DNA of 14,507 bases from Prevotella sp. UBA746 (GCA_002298545.1 DBKQ01000102.1:1-14507); one strand, 5' to 3'. Numbered from the stretch's first letter, positions 7,442 through 13,983 are shown. The notes: generated from the sequence alone by a model not told the origin. A program made the numbers and translations.

Positions 7442-7622
7442 TGTAATTTTTACGTGCAATTCGGGAGCGCAAGTAGAAGGCATGTATGCAAGGGATAGAC
7501 GAAGATTATTTCACCCTTCAGGGCTTGAAAGATTTTGGAACAAGGCAAACCTGCCCCAAAAACTTTTGAAAAAATCTTTGGATAAGCGCCGTGGCGCGAC
7601 CCTTTCATAATGCCGCTTGCGC

Positions 7623-7630
7623 TAACTTTG
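7623..7630 (+). promoter_or_regulatory. -7 element (TAACTTTG) of the decayed module
   Basis: TAACTTTG followed by CA fits the Bacteroidetes -7 consensus and lies about 60 nt ahead of the ATG equivalent at 7689. CTTTGCAAAG (7625-7634) is also a perfect 10-bp palindrome. No -33 element is evident at 19-21 nt. The equivalent site of the intact arm reads CCGAATTG, which no longer fits. Confidence 0.4.
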
Positions 7631-7688
7631 CAAAGGAAAAATCAGAAAGCACATAGGAGTGGAACGCTCGAACGATAAAAATTTAAAA

Positions 7689-7920
7689 ATGGAAATACGG
7701 AAAAATTGAAAAGGTGTCGCCTGACATGAATAATGAAGAAAAGAACATTCAAGTGATTTCTATCTTCCGACTAAAAAATGGAGAGGATGACCGATAAAAT
7801 AAGAATATGAGATTGAAGACACAAAAAGAAAGAGGGAAGTGGAAAGGCGGTAATGCTATAAAAACGGCTACCGATGATATAATCAACTATATCGAAGTGT
7901 ATCTCAAAAAAACGGTGTTT
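7689..7920 (+). pseudogene. Decayed copy of the 74-aa gene
   Basis: The plus strand aligns with the coding strand of 7392-7168: an ATG at 7689, GAACATTCAAG, TTTCTATC, AATGGAGAGGATG, GAATATGAGATTGAAG, AAAGGCGG, and CTATATCGAAGTGTATCTC near the end. Many in-frame stops (for example TGA soon after the ATG) and several insertions and deletions exclude a product. It points away from the intact copy. No ORF of useful length survives here. Confidence 0.8.
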
Positions 7921-7935
7921 CACGAAATAAGAACG

Positions 7936-8232
7936 GTGAATACTCCTGATGTTGTCATGGCTGCTCTACCACTGCCGTAAATTCTGACAATAGTATCTAC
8001 CTATTTCATGAAAGCAGGGACAGGAATGAGAGGTTGCGAAAAAGCGCGATAAAACAAGGTGGTTACCGCTATACTCCTCAAAATGTGTTCTGGGCTGAAT
8101 ATCCAATTGCCGCTCTCGCCCACGAGATTGCTCTTGGCAAAGGACAGCGAAGCGGAGAAGGAGGGCGACGACATGGAGAAAATGCCGAAGAAACGGGGCG
8201 CATGGCGGAGGGAGGAGGAAAAGAGGGGTTAG
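7936..8232 (+). pseudogene. Decayed copy of the AT-hook gene
   Basis: The plus strand from 7936 (GTGAATACTCCTGATGTTGT) follows the coding strand of 7135-6818. AATGAGAGGTTGCGAAAAAG, the helix-coding stretch, then CACGAGATTGCTCTTGGCAA (LAHEIALGK) are all recognisable. It ends with ATGCCGAAGAAACGGGGCGC, which encodes MPKKRGA in one frame, up to a TAG at 8230-8232. Reading-frame changes and a TAA soon after the start break it. A 79-codon frame at 8034-8273 survives by chance and crosses two of the original phases; its second half is not the ancestral frame. Confidence 0.82.
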
Positions 8233-8244
8233 GGGGAGAGGTTA

Positions 8245-8289
8245 CAAAAAAATCAACCTTTTTACCTTGCTAAGCAAGACAAAGGTTGA
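8245..8289 (-). terminator. Rho-independent terminator downstream of the LRR gene
   Basis: Read on the minus strand: TCAACCTTT, gt, CTTGC-tta-GCAAG, gtaa, AAAGGTTGA, then a run of seven T. A two-part stem (9 bp plus 5 bp with a small internal loop) followed directly by a T-tract is a canonical intrinsic terminator. It lies about 107 nt after the LRR stop at 8396, and nothing else on this strand needs it. Confidence 0.82.
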
Positions 8290-8395
8290 ATATTGAATAC
8301 ATACCTTTAGATTGATAGAATTGGTAGAATTTATTAGGACCACCAATTTTAAATAGTCTGACTTTCTTAGGAAAAAAGCGAATTATAAAGATCAA

Positions 8396-9241
8396 TCAAT
8401 ATGGAATTTCCATACCTGGAAGGTAAAAGTCATAAGTTTTGTCATAAAAGAAAAAATTTCCCTTGTCATCTTGTCCGATAAGTAAGTGGGAATTATTAAT
8501 GACATCATTTGTATTTTCAATTTCTTTACCATTGTAATATTTATCATCTGCGTATGTATATCGCATAGCATTATAAAAAACTAATTGTGTATAATAATCT
8601 CCGTCTAAGTCATTAATACCTTTTTTAATTTGAATGTGTCCGTACATATCTATAAATTCTTTTAATGACCAATTATTAATAAACGGATAGTCTTTTGTCC
8701 TATCCAGTAAATCTTTATACTCTTTTAAATCCATTTCTCCAGACCAGGAAGGATAGTAAATAGATTGTAAATTGCAACAATTGTTGAAAATTCTCTTCCC
8801 TATATCAATTGGTTCAGAAAATGAAATTTTTACTAAAGAGGTACATCCATTGAAAGCATAATCATCAATATATTCAATGGATATAGGTAAAAAAAACTCT
8901 GTTAAAGCAGAACAATCAGAAAAGGCGTATTTCCCAATTTTAATTACAGAATTTGGAATATTAATTTTCTTCAAAGATTTACATGAGTTGAAAGCGTTGT
9001 CACAGATAGTAACGCATTCATTGTTTATTGTATAAAAAACTAAATTCTTATCTCCTCTTATTAATTTTTTTTTGTCTTTAGAATACAAAACACCATATTG
9101 GTCAATACAAGAATTAACAAAATCAACATTTCTAACTTCTGTTATAAGATTCGCTTCAAGTTCTCTTTCTTCTATTTTGTAAAAATCTTCTTGAAGCATT
9201 TTTTTGAATTTTTCTTTTAAACCCAAATGAATGGAAATCAC
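8396..9241 (-). pseudogene. BspA-type leucine-rich-repeat protein, 3' fragment (separated by an insertion sequence)
   Basis: An open frame of 281 codons contains four BspA/LRR_5-type repeats (NSVIKIGKYAFSDCSALTEF and similar), then a distinct non-repeat C-terminal domain ending in LPGMEIPY. Before the repeats lies YGVLYSKDKKKL, which is repeated as YGVKYSRDKKKL in the 5' fragment. The first codon available is GTG at 9241, and the frame stays open upstream to the insertion sequence, so this is not a natural start. A short product from ATG 9199 is conceivable. The opening ISIHLGLKEKFKKML looks like the cap that usually closes an LRR block (I.IP.G...KF..ML), so I read this as the continuation of the 10816-11415 frame. 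The segment is visibly AT-rich (about 30% GC in a sampled 60-base line). Confidence 0.78.
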
Positions 9242-9266
9242 AGAAGAATCTGAAGTACAAAAAGCT

Positions 9267-9274
9267 AATTTCGG
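9267..9274. repeat. Target site duplication, left copy (CTAATTTC)
   Basis: The 8 bases CTAATTTC immediately before the left inverted repeat are repeated exactly at 10869-10876 after the right inverted repeat. Eight-bp duplications are usual for ISL3-family elements. Confidence 0.93.
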
Positions 9275-9298
9275 AACAGTTGCAAATATCCGTGGCTT
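9275..9298 (+). repeat. Left terminal inverted repeat of the insertion sequence
   Basis: GGAACAGTTGCAAATATCCG followed by TGGC; it pairs with 10845-10868 with four mismatches (positions 3, 13, 15 and 16). Confidence 0.92.
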
Positions 9299-9357
9299 AT
9301 TTTTTTAGTCTAGGTCTATATTTTCTTGTTTAATGCTTAAATGTTTATGATAAGCAT

Positions 9358-9365
9358 TACCTTTG
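9358..9365 (+). promoter_or_regulatory. -7 element of the transposase gene (TACCTTTG)
   Basis: TACCTTTG then CA matches the Bacteroidetes -7 consensus. The predicted transcript start, about 7 nt downstream, coincides with ATG 9371, implying a leaderless or nearly leaderless message. No -33 element stands out. Confidence 0.55.
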
Positions 9366-9370
9366 CACCC

Positions 9371-9802
9371 ATGAGTAAGCAATCAGCATTTGACTATAAG
9401 ATTCTGGCAAGTTACCTTCTTCCCAAAGGCATACTTGATTTCTTCGACGTTACAGCTGTTAACGAAGACCACACTGGCATTATTGAAGAGACAGGCAATG
9501 AGCGTGTCCTTCTTCACATCTATCTTGACGAAAAAGATGCACGAGAAGAAGAATGGCACGACCTTAAGCCCAATGGTTTTACGGAAAGCCGTCAGGTAAA
9601 CGACTTTCCTATCCGTGATCACAAGGTCGTTCTTCACGTCAGACGTCGCAGATGGTTAACGGCAGAAGGCAGAAACATAATCCTTGACAGGTACTCGTTG
9701 CTTGCTGATAACACCAGCTACTCTAAAGAGTTTGCTGATGTCTTAAAAAAAATATTTGGATACCTACCCGATAACGGCCCGCTCGCTGGGGCTATACTTT
9801 AA
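9371..9802 (+). CDS. Insertion sequence ORF1: transposase N-terminal region
   Basis: The 143-aa product begins MSKQSAFDYKILASYLLPKG. It corresponds to the separate N-terminal part seen in ISAon1-type elements (expected to bind the inverted repeats), followed by a basic stretch (HVRRRRWLTAEGRNIILDRY). I prefer ATG 9371 to an upstream ATG at 9341, because the -7 element at 9358-9365 lies after the latter. The frame overlaps ORF2 by 47 nt, and the run of eight A at 9745-9752 in the overlap region is the natural place for a frame change. After that run the last 17 codons are probably not native transposase sequence. Confidence 0.8.
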   Translation: MSKQSAFDYKILASYLLPKGILDFFDVTAVNEDHTGIIEETGNERVLLHIYLDEKDAREEEWHDLKPNGFTESRQVNDFPIRDHKVVLHVRRRRWLTAEGRNIILDRYSLLADNTSYSKEFADVLKKIFGYLPDNGPLAGAIL

Positions 9803-10832
9803 GTTAGACGGCAATAACCTGGAGCGTGCTTACAAGGACCACCTGAGCGGTTTCCGCCATTGGGAACAAGCCAGCCATGCAGAGGACTGGGTGCTGCATC
9901 CCGAGAACATAGGCAAACGGCTGGGCATTGACGAGACCATGCTTCACAAGGATCTGATGACATTCTTGACCAACAAAGAAGGGCATGGTAAACGTCACAC
10001 CTTAATAGCTGCTGTAAAAGGCACTAAGGCCTCAGATATTGTCAAAGTTCTTATGCAGATACCGCAGGAACGGCGAGAGCAGGTTGAAGAAGTCACCATG
10101 GACTTCTCTGACAGCATGTTTGCTATCGTCACAGAAGCCTTTCCTAATGCGGCCATAGTCATCGACTGCTTCCATATTATCAAGCGTTGTATCGAAGCAG
10201 TGGAGGAACTCCGCCTCAAAGCTAAACGAGAAGCACAGAAAGCACAAAACAAGGAGAAAGCCATGTTCAAAAAGAAGCTTGAACAGCTGGTAAAGAGCCG
10301 TAAATACTACCGCAAGAAACATCCAAAGAAGTACAAAGGCAAGAAGCGGGGACGCAAGCCACAGAGGTTGAACAAACGCTTCAGGCCAACCATGCTTGAC
10401 AATGGTGAAACCATCATAGAACTGCTGACAAGAAGCAAGTATCTACTGAGTGTGAGTGGTGAAAAATGGACTGACAGGCAGAAGACACGTGCAAAAATAC
10501 TCTTCGAAAAGTTCCCAAAGATAAAGGAAGCATATACTTTGATTTGTAGCCTAAGAAGCGTGTTTAGCAACAAGTCTATAGACCGGGTTACTGCTAAGGT
10601 TAAACTGCATGAGTGGTATCAGAAGGTTTCAGCTTGTACGTTGCGTGAAGTAAAGGCTGCAAGGGACGCAATCAAGTACAAGGAGGAAGAAGTACTAAAC
10701 TACTTCATAAACAGATCAACCAACGCTCATGCCGAATCTCTTAACTCTAAGCTGAAAGGATTTAGAGCACAACTACGCGGTGTGCAGGATTTACCTTTCT
10801 TTATGTTCAGAACGTCTATGATCTTTGGATAA
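9756..10832 (+). CDS. Insertion sequence ORF2: ISL3-type DDE transposase catalytic region
   Basis: This frame carries the ISL3 catalytic triad: D59 in LGIDE, D137 in IVIDCFHIIKR, and E327 in NAHAESLNSKLKG, each in its usual sequence context. MDFSDSM and AFPNA between them are also typical. Between the second D and E lies a long basic insert (residues 150-210) with KKRGRKP. The only start in frame is TTG 9756, and an in-frame TAA lies just before it (9744), so the product is probably made by a shift from ORF1 on the A8 run. The shift needed is +1 (or -2), not the -1 usual in insertion sequences. The catalytic residues are intact, so the element may be active. Confidence 0.88.
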   Translation: MDTYPITARSLGLYFKLDGNNLERAYKDHLSGFRHWEQASHAEDWVLHPENIGKRLGIDETMLHKDLMTFLTNKEGHGKRHTLIAAVKGTKASDIVKVLMQIPQERREQVEEVTMDFSDSMFAIVTEAFPNAAIVIDCFHIIKRCIEAVEELRLKAKREAQKAQNKEKAMFKKKLEQLVKSRKYYRKKHPKKYKGKKRGRKPQRLNKRFRPTMLDNGETIIELLTRSKYLLSVSGEKWTDRQKTRAKILFEKFPKIKEAYTLICSLRSVFSNKSIDRVTAKVKLHEWYQKVSACTLREVKAARDAIKYKEEEVLNYFINRSTNAHAESLNSKLKGFRAQLRGVQDLPFFMFRTSMIFG

Positions 10833-11415
10833 CAAGATTATATTGCCACGGACTTATGCAACTGTGCCCTAATTTCCCAATTTTTTCAATATTATCATAT
10901 AGTTTGAATAGTCTTATTCCAGACCTGTAAAATGCTTCACTTTTTATTTCAATTACGCTTTCTGGAATTTCTATAAATTTTAAATTAATACAATTATTAA
11001 AAGCATCATTACCAATTGATGTTATATTTGTAGGAATTGAAATTTGTGTTAGATGATCACAGTTATAGAAAATATTATCACTAAGTTTCTTTAAATTAGG
11101 TGGCAATGTTACATTATTTAGAAATGTACAATTAGAAAAAGCACCATCACCAATATATGTAACACTATTAGGAATATAAATTGTTTGAATGTTGCTCCCC
11201 GAAAAAGAAGAGTCACAAAGCATTATTGTTCCTTCTATAATTGAATAGTGTTCTATATCTTTAGGTGCTTTCAACAACTTTTTTTTATCTCGACTATATT
11301 TAACGCCATAATTGTCTACCCAAATATCAATTAAATCATCTTTACTGATTTTGGTTGATAACTGATTTGAAATATTTTGCATGCTATCATTAAATTTTTT
11401 ACTGACAGATTCCAT
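10816..11415 (-). CDS. BspA-type leucine-rich-repeat protein, 5' part with insertion-derived chimeric tail
   Basis: From ATG 11415 the frame has 199 codons. The first 182 are native: an N-terminal helical segment (MESVSKKFNDSMQNISNQLS), YGVKYSRDKKKL, then about five LRR_5 repeats (IQTIYIPNSVTYIGDGAFSN and the like). The last 17 residues (GHSCISPWQYNLVIQRS) are read from the insertion sequence and are not native. There is no signal peptide, so unlike surface BspA this protein would be cytoplasmic or delivered another way. LRR_5 proteins usually mediate protein-protein contacts. It has its own -7 element and is strongly AT-rich compared with the terminase gene before it. The natural protein would have continued into 9241-8396. 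Confidence 0.85.
   Translation of the reverse strand: MESVSKKFNDSMQNISNQLSTKISKDDLIDIWVDNYGVKYSRDKKKLLKAPKDIEHYSIIEGTIMLCDSSFSGSNIQTIYIPNSVTYIGDGAFSNCTFLNNVTLPPNLKKLSDNIFYNCDHLTQISIPTNITSIGNDAFNNCINLKFIEIPESVIEIKSEAFYRSGIRLFKLYDNIEKIGKLGHSCISPWQYNLVIQRS
10845..10868 (-). repeat. Right terminal inverted repeat of the insertion sequence
   Basis: The minus strand reads GGCACAGTTGCATAAGTCCG then TGGC and pairs with the left end (20 of 24). It starts 13 nt after the transposase stop. Confidence 0.92.
10869..10876. repeat. Target site duplication, right copy (CTAATTTC)
   Basis: Identical to 9267-9274. The base after it continues the LRR coding sequence (GGG AAA TTA G on the minus strand). Confidence 0.93.
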
Positions 11416-11447
11416 TTGTATAACATTTTAATATTTAAAGTAATTTG

Positions 11448-11455
11448 CAAAATTA
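11448..11455 (-). promoter_or_regulatory. -7 element of the LRR gene (TAATTTTG)
   Basis: On the minus strand TAATTTTG followed by CA fits TAnnTTTG. It lies 33 nt upstream of ATG 11415, giving a leader of about 26 nt. A clear -33 element is not seen. It sits in the 76-nt gap after the terminase stop, so the LRR gene need not depend on the phage operon. Confidence 0.5.
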
Positions 11456-11491
11456 AAAAAATATTTCAACTTTTATGTGTCTAAATTAAAT

Positions 11492-13219
11492 TTATCTCAC
11501 CCCACCAACACAAATTGGATATAAATCATGCTGTGGGAACTTTTCGCAGCCGATATAGAGGGTGTCGAAGGCATCGGTGCCGTCGGTGCGGTGTTCAAGG
11601 AGGTCTTCTTCAGATTCCGGTTGCTTCTCCATGGATTTGTTTTTGCGGAAACCGTTGCGTCCTCGCTCCACTCCGGCACTTTGGATTGCTAAGATAAGGT
11701 CATCGTTGTTCTGGCGGTTGAAGTAAGGCATTAGGCGCTGCTTGCCGGCGAAGCCTTGGTTGATTAAGAGATACTTTTCATCGTGTCGCATCGGGTTGCC
11801 GAGATACACGTCAATCACTTGCCATCCGTGACGCTCGAACTCGTGGCAGACAACCCAGTGGAAGTCTTGGTCGTTCACGGCATAATTGGAGCCGAGAGCC
11901 GTGGCATCGTAATAGTAGATGACCGTCTTGTTGGGGTGCGGTGCGTAATAAGTACAGAAGTCGGCAACGAGCGCAGGGATTTTGCGCTCGAACTTGACAT
12001 AAAAAGATTTGAGGATGTTTAACCTGTTATTGCGCGGCTGACCACATACAATCCAGTTGATGTTTGCATTGTAGTCCATACCGATACAAAGCGGTTGCAT
12101 TGGGTCGATGTCAGAATCCGTGCGACAGTCAAGAGAGCTGTTGAGAGTGGAAAACTGACTATTGGCGTGGATGGTGTACATGTCCTGTTGCGCCTCCTTG
12201 ATTATATTCTCGTAACCGAGCGAGTCGAGGTAAGTGAAATCCGAAGCATCATATTTATGATATTCCTGCATGGAAGAATAGAATCCGTCGTGAGAGATGC
12301 CGATCTTCTGACAGAGGATAGAAGTCTGGAACGTCTTGGGCGTGAGGTCGCGCTTCATCTGGCGGATGTATTCCTCGCCGAGGAGCTGGAGATTTTCAAG
12401 GGTGCTATACTCCTTGTAATATACAGCGACACTTCTCATTTTATTCAGAGACTGGTCGAGCCATTTGAGGTAATTGGGGAGATAAGAAGGGATGGGCTGC
12501 CGCTGCTCTTTGAGCTGGGCGATGCGCTCCTTGGTCTGCCAAATCTTGTATATCGTGCCCTTTATTGTGTCAATGAGTTCTTTATCCATTTTCTCCTCGT
12601 AATGCAGGAACCACGAGCCTTTTGTGGTCTGCGGCATATCGGAGAGAACCATCATAGAATGGTTGAACGAGTGATGCCCGAAATAAGAGCGGATGCCACC
12701 GTTGGCTGGCAGCGTCTCGTCTTTAAGTTTGTTGTAGTCAATAAACTTCGCCTCGTCGATGAGGAGCCACGAAAGCGTGAGGGAGTTGGAGGAGCCGGGG
12801 CGGTCCTGGCTGATGATGATGGCGACACTGCCGTTATAAAAGGTGATGACATGCTCATAGTCAGCCGGTTCAGTGATAGGTCTTGAGAATGACTTTGGAG
12901 GCTTTCTGCCGACCACATAGTGAACCCCGTTGATATAACCCCACCGCTTCCATGCAGCAAGCAAGCCGGGGAGCGTGTTGGTAAGACCATGCTTGAACGT
13001 AGGCACCACGATGCCGCCCGTCGAACCCGGCATGCGCTGCATGTTGCGCAGGACAAAAGGCGAGGCGATGGAATCCGTCTTGCCAGTACGGCGCCCGGCA
13101 ACAATGACGGTGGTCTTGGCGGCGATGTATTGCGTGAGAAGCTGGGGCTTGTTGAAATAGACACGCTTGGTATGGAGCTTGGCTTCAGAATCCCAGAGAG
13201 AAGTATCGACTTTGGTCAT
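11492..13219 (-). CDS. Phage terminase large subunit (ATPase and nuclease)
   Basis: The large terminase drives DNA into phage proheads and cuts it at the start and end of packaging. In the 575-aa protein the ATPase has Walker A GRRTGKT (42-48), Walker B LLIDEA (152-157) and a motif III-like VLSDMPQTTKGSW (191-203). The RNase H-like nuclease has its first Asp in GMDYNANINW (D382), a second in IYYYDATALG (D438), and a third in RTDGTDAFDTLY (D546/D549). All key residues are present. It overlaps the upstream gene by ATGA, indicating translational coupling. Residues 353-363 (NSQFSTLNSSL), just before the nuclease domain, look like an in-frame insertion of intergenic-repeat DNA. No portal gene follows, which is unusual for a complete phage. 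Confidence 0.93.
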   Translation of the reverse strand: MTKVDTSLWDSEAKLHTKRVYFNKPQLLTQYIAAKTTVIVAGRRTGKTDSIASPFVLRNMQRMPGSTGGIVVPTFKHGLTNTLPGLLAAWKRWGYINGVHYVVGRKPPKSFSRPITEPADYEHVITFYNGSVAIIISQDRPGSSNSLTLSWLLIDEAKFIDYNKLKDETLPANGGIRSYFGHHSFNHSMMVLSDMPQTTKGSWFLHYEEKMDKELIDTIKGTIYKIWQTKERIAQLKEQRQPIPSYLPNYLKWLDQSLNKMRSVAVYYKEYSTLENLQLLGEEYIRQMKRDLTPKTFQTSILCQKIGISHDGFYSSMQEYHKYDASDFTYLDSLGYENIIKEAQQDMYTIHANSQFSTLNSSLDCRTDSDIDPMQPLCIGMDYNANINWIVCGQPRNNRLNILKSFYVKFERKIPALVADFCTYYAPHPNKTVIYYYDATALGSNYAVNDQDFHWVVCHEFERHGWQVIDVYLGNPMRHDEKYLLINQGFAGKQRLMPYFNRQNNDDLILAIQSAGVERGRNGFRKNKSMEKQPESEEDLLEHRTDGTDAFDTLYIGCEKFPQHDLYPICVGGVR

Positions 13220-13884
13220 TGTTGCTGTTTTTTAGGTGAGGTAGGTGAGGTAGGTGTTGTAGGGGTGGTAGGTGATGTGTTATCATCATCATTGAAGATG
13301 TCATCCAAAACCAAATCAGCTTGCTCGTATTCGATGTTTTCCGTATCGGGGTGAGATGCGGTAAGCTCGTGAGTGAGTTTGCGGATACGCTCGTCGATGT
13401 TCGGTACAGGAGTGATGCCCACGACACGAGGGTCGGTAGTGGGGAAGAACGGTTGCACCACAATCATGTGGTAAGGCACAGATTGCTCATCCTCGATGTC
13501 AATGCGGTTGAACTTGGCGTAAGAGGTGGCAGCCTTCTCCATGGTCTTCGTGTCCTTACGCTTCTTCGCCATCTGATATGTCTCCATAATCATCTCGTTA
13601 TACCGCCATCGGTGGAAATCACGCGTACATTCTGCAAGATTAGGCAAGATAGCCTTTACGATTTTCAAGTCAGCGTAAGCCGTGACTTGGGAGAGACTGT
13701 AACGAGAGCGCAGTTCATCGACAAACTGGCGATCCTTCATGTCTGGGTTGGCGATGGACCAGGTGACCATGTCGCGGAGACGGAGAAGGTGCTCTATTTG
13801 GGGCAAGGGATACTTTGCTTCCAAATCAGATTTGGCGGTGTAGAGATCCTGTTTGGCGATTTCGATGATGTTGAGCTGGCTCAT
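13216..13884 (-). CDS. HTH protein coupled to the terminase, probable small terminase subunit, 222 aa
   Basis: The protein begins MSQLNIIEIAKQDLYTAKSD and has a helical N-terminal half. A likely HTH lies at residues 51-80 (DRQFVDELRSRYSLSQVTAY, then ADLKIVKAIL), as expected of a subunit that binds the packaging site. The middle (RRNEM-like basic helices, KKRKDTKTMEKAATSYAKFN) may assemble oligomers. The C-terminal tail is acidic (LVLDDIFNDDDN), then five T-[ST]-P triplets, then KKQQQ. Its stop overlaps the large terminase start (ATGA). Position and layout suggest the small subunit or a DNA-binding partner; there is no conserved motif I can name. The tail repeats are exact 9-bp units and probably vary in number between relatives. 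Confidence 0.72.
   Translation of the reverse strand: MSQLNIIEIAKQDLYTAKSDLEAKYPLPQIEHLLRLRDMVTWSIANPDMKDRQFVDELRSRYSLSQVTAYADLKIVKAILPNLAECTRDFHRWRYNEMIMETYQMAKKRKDTKTMEKAATSYAKFNRIDIEDEQSVPYHMIVVQPFFPTTDPRVVGITPVPNIDERIRKLTHELTASHPDTENIEYEQADLVLDDIFNDDDNTSPTTPTTPTSPTSPKKQQQ
13234..13278. repeat. Five tandem 9-bp units within the 3' end of the small-subunit gene
   Basis: On the plus strand: aggtgaggt, aggtgaggt, aggtgttgt, aggggtggt, aggtgatgt. On the coding strand each unit gives Thr-Ser/Thr-Pro. The first two units are identical, which suggests recent expansion. Confidence 0.9.
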
Positions 13885-13897
13885 TTTTGAATTATAG

Positions 13898-13962
13898 GAC
13901 TAATGGGACTAATGGGACAAATAATTTTTTGGAGAGAACTGGGAGGACTGGGAGAACTGACA
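13898..13962. repeat. Two 9-bp-period arrays between the two small HTH genes
   Basis: Array one (13898-13918) is gactaatgg twice plus gac. Array two (13936-13962) is gaactggga, ggactggga, gaactgaca. Both have a period of 9 and resemble each other on the minus strand (TCCCATTAG, TCCCAGTCC). They fill most of the 99-nt gap upstream of the gene starting at 13884. Confidence 0.85.
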
Positions 13963-13983
13963 GCAGGGACAGACCTTCTTCAA

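Larger units (their letters stand above)
6806..8242. repeat. Large imperfect inverted duplication (about 0.7 kb arms, head to head)
   Basis: The minus strand of 6806-7549 aligns with the plus strand of 7550-8242 over both genes and their leaders. Shared landmarks, in order from the centre: CCAAAA..CTTT (near 7536 and 7555), CTTGCGCT (one copy each side), AAAGCAC, CGAAC(a/g)ATAAAAATTT, GAACATTCAAG, AATGGAGAGGATG, GAATATGAGAT(c/t)GAAG, CTATATCGAAG, GAATACTCCT, AATGAGAGGTT, CACGAGATTGCTCT and AATGCC(c/g)AAGAAA. The centre is the palindrome GGCA-aacc-TGCC (7544-7555). The left arm is open for coding; the right arm has many stops and shifts. Confidence 0.85.
9275..10868 (+). mobile_element. Complete ISL3-superfamily (ISAon1-like) insertion sequence, 1594 bp
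   Basis: The element is bounded by 24-bp terminal inverted repeats (9275-9298 and 10845-10868; 20 of 24 positions match, with ACAGTTGCA and TCCGTGGC conserved) and by a perfect 8-bp target duplication. It carries two overlapping plus-strand frames that together make an ISL3-type DDE transposase. It interrupts an LRR gene on the opposite strand. Removing it and one copy of the duplication rejoins the target exactly. The near-perfect ends and clean duplication suggest a fairly recent insertion. Confidence 0.94.

Noticed and set aside
7586..7597. GCGCC-GT-GGCGC palindrome as a terminator
   Set aside because: No T-run follows in either direction and the loop is only two bases; it may simply be a chance palindrome in the spacer.
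7422..7610. 62-aa plus-strand ORF in the spacer of the inverted duplication
   Set aside because: It spans the palindrome centre and both leaders, has no promoter or homology that I can see, and its mirrored counterpart is not open.
8034..8273. 79-aa plus-strand ORF as a gene
   Set aside because: It is a chance open stretch in the decayed copy of the AT-hook gene. Only its first half (LAHEIALGK) is in the ancestral frame, the rest is shifted, and it runs into the terminator region.
9341..9370. Upstream ATG for the transposase ORF1
   Set aside because: The -7 element at 9358-9365 lies downstream of this ATG, so a transcript from it would begin near 9371.
12095..12886. 263-codon plus-strand frame
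   Set aside because: It is opposite the large terminase with its complete ATPase and nuclease motifs, so it is a shadow frame.
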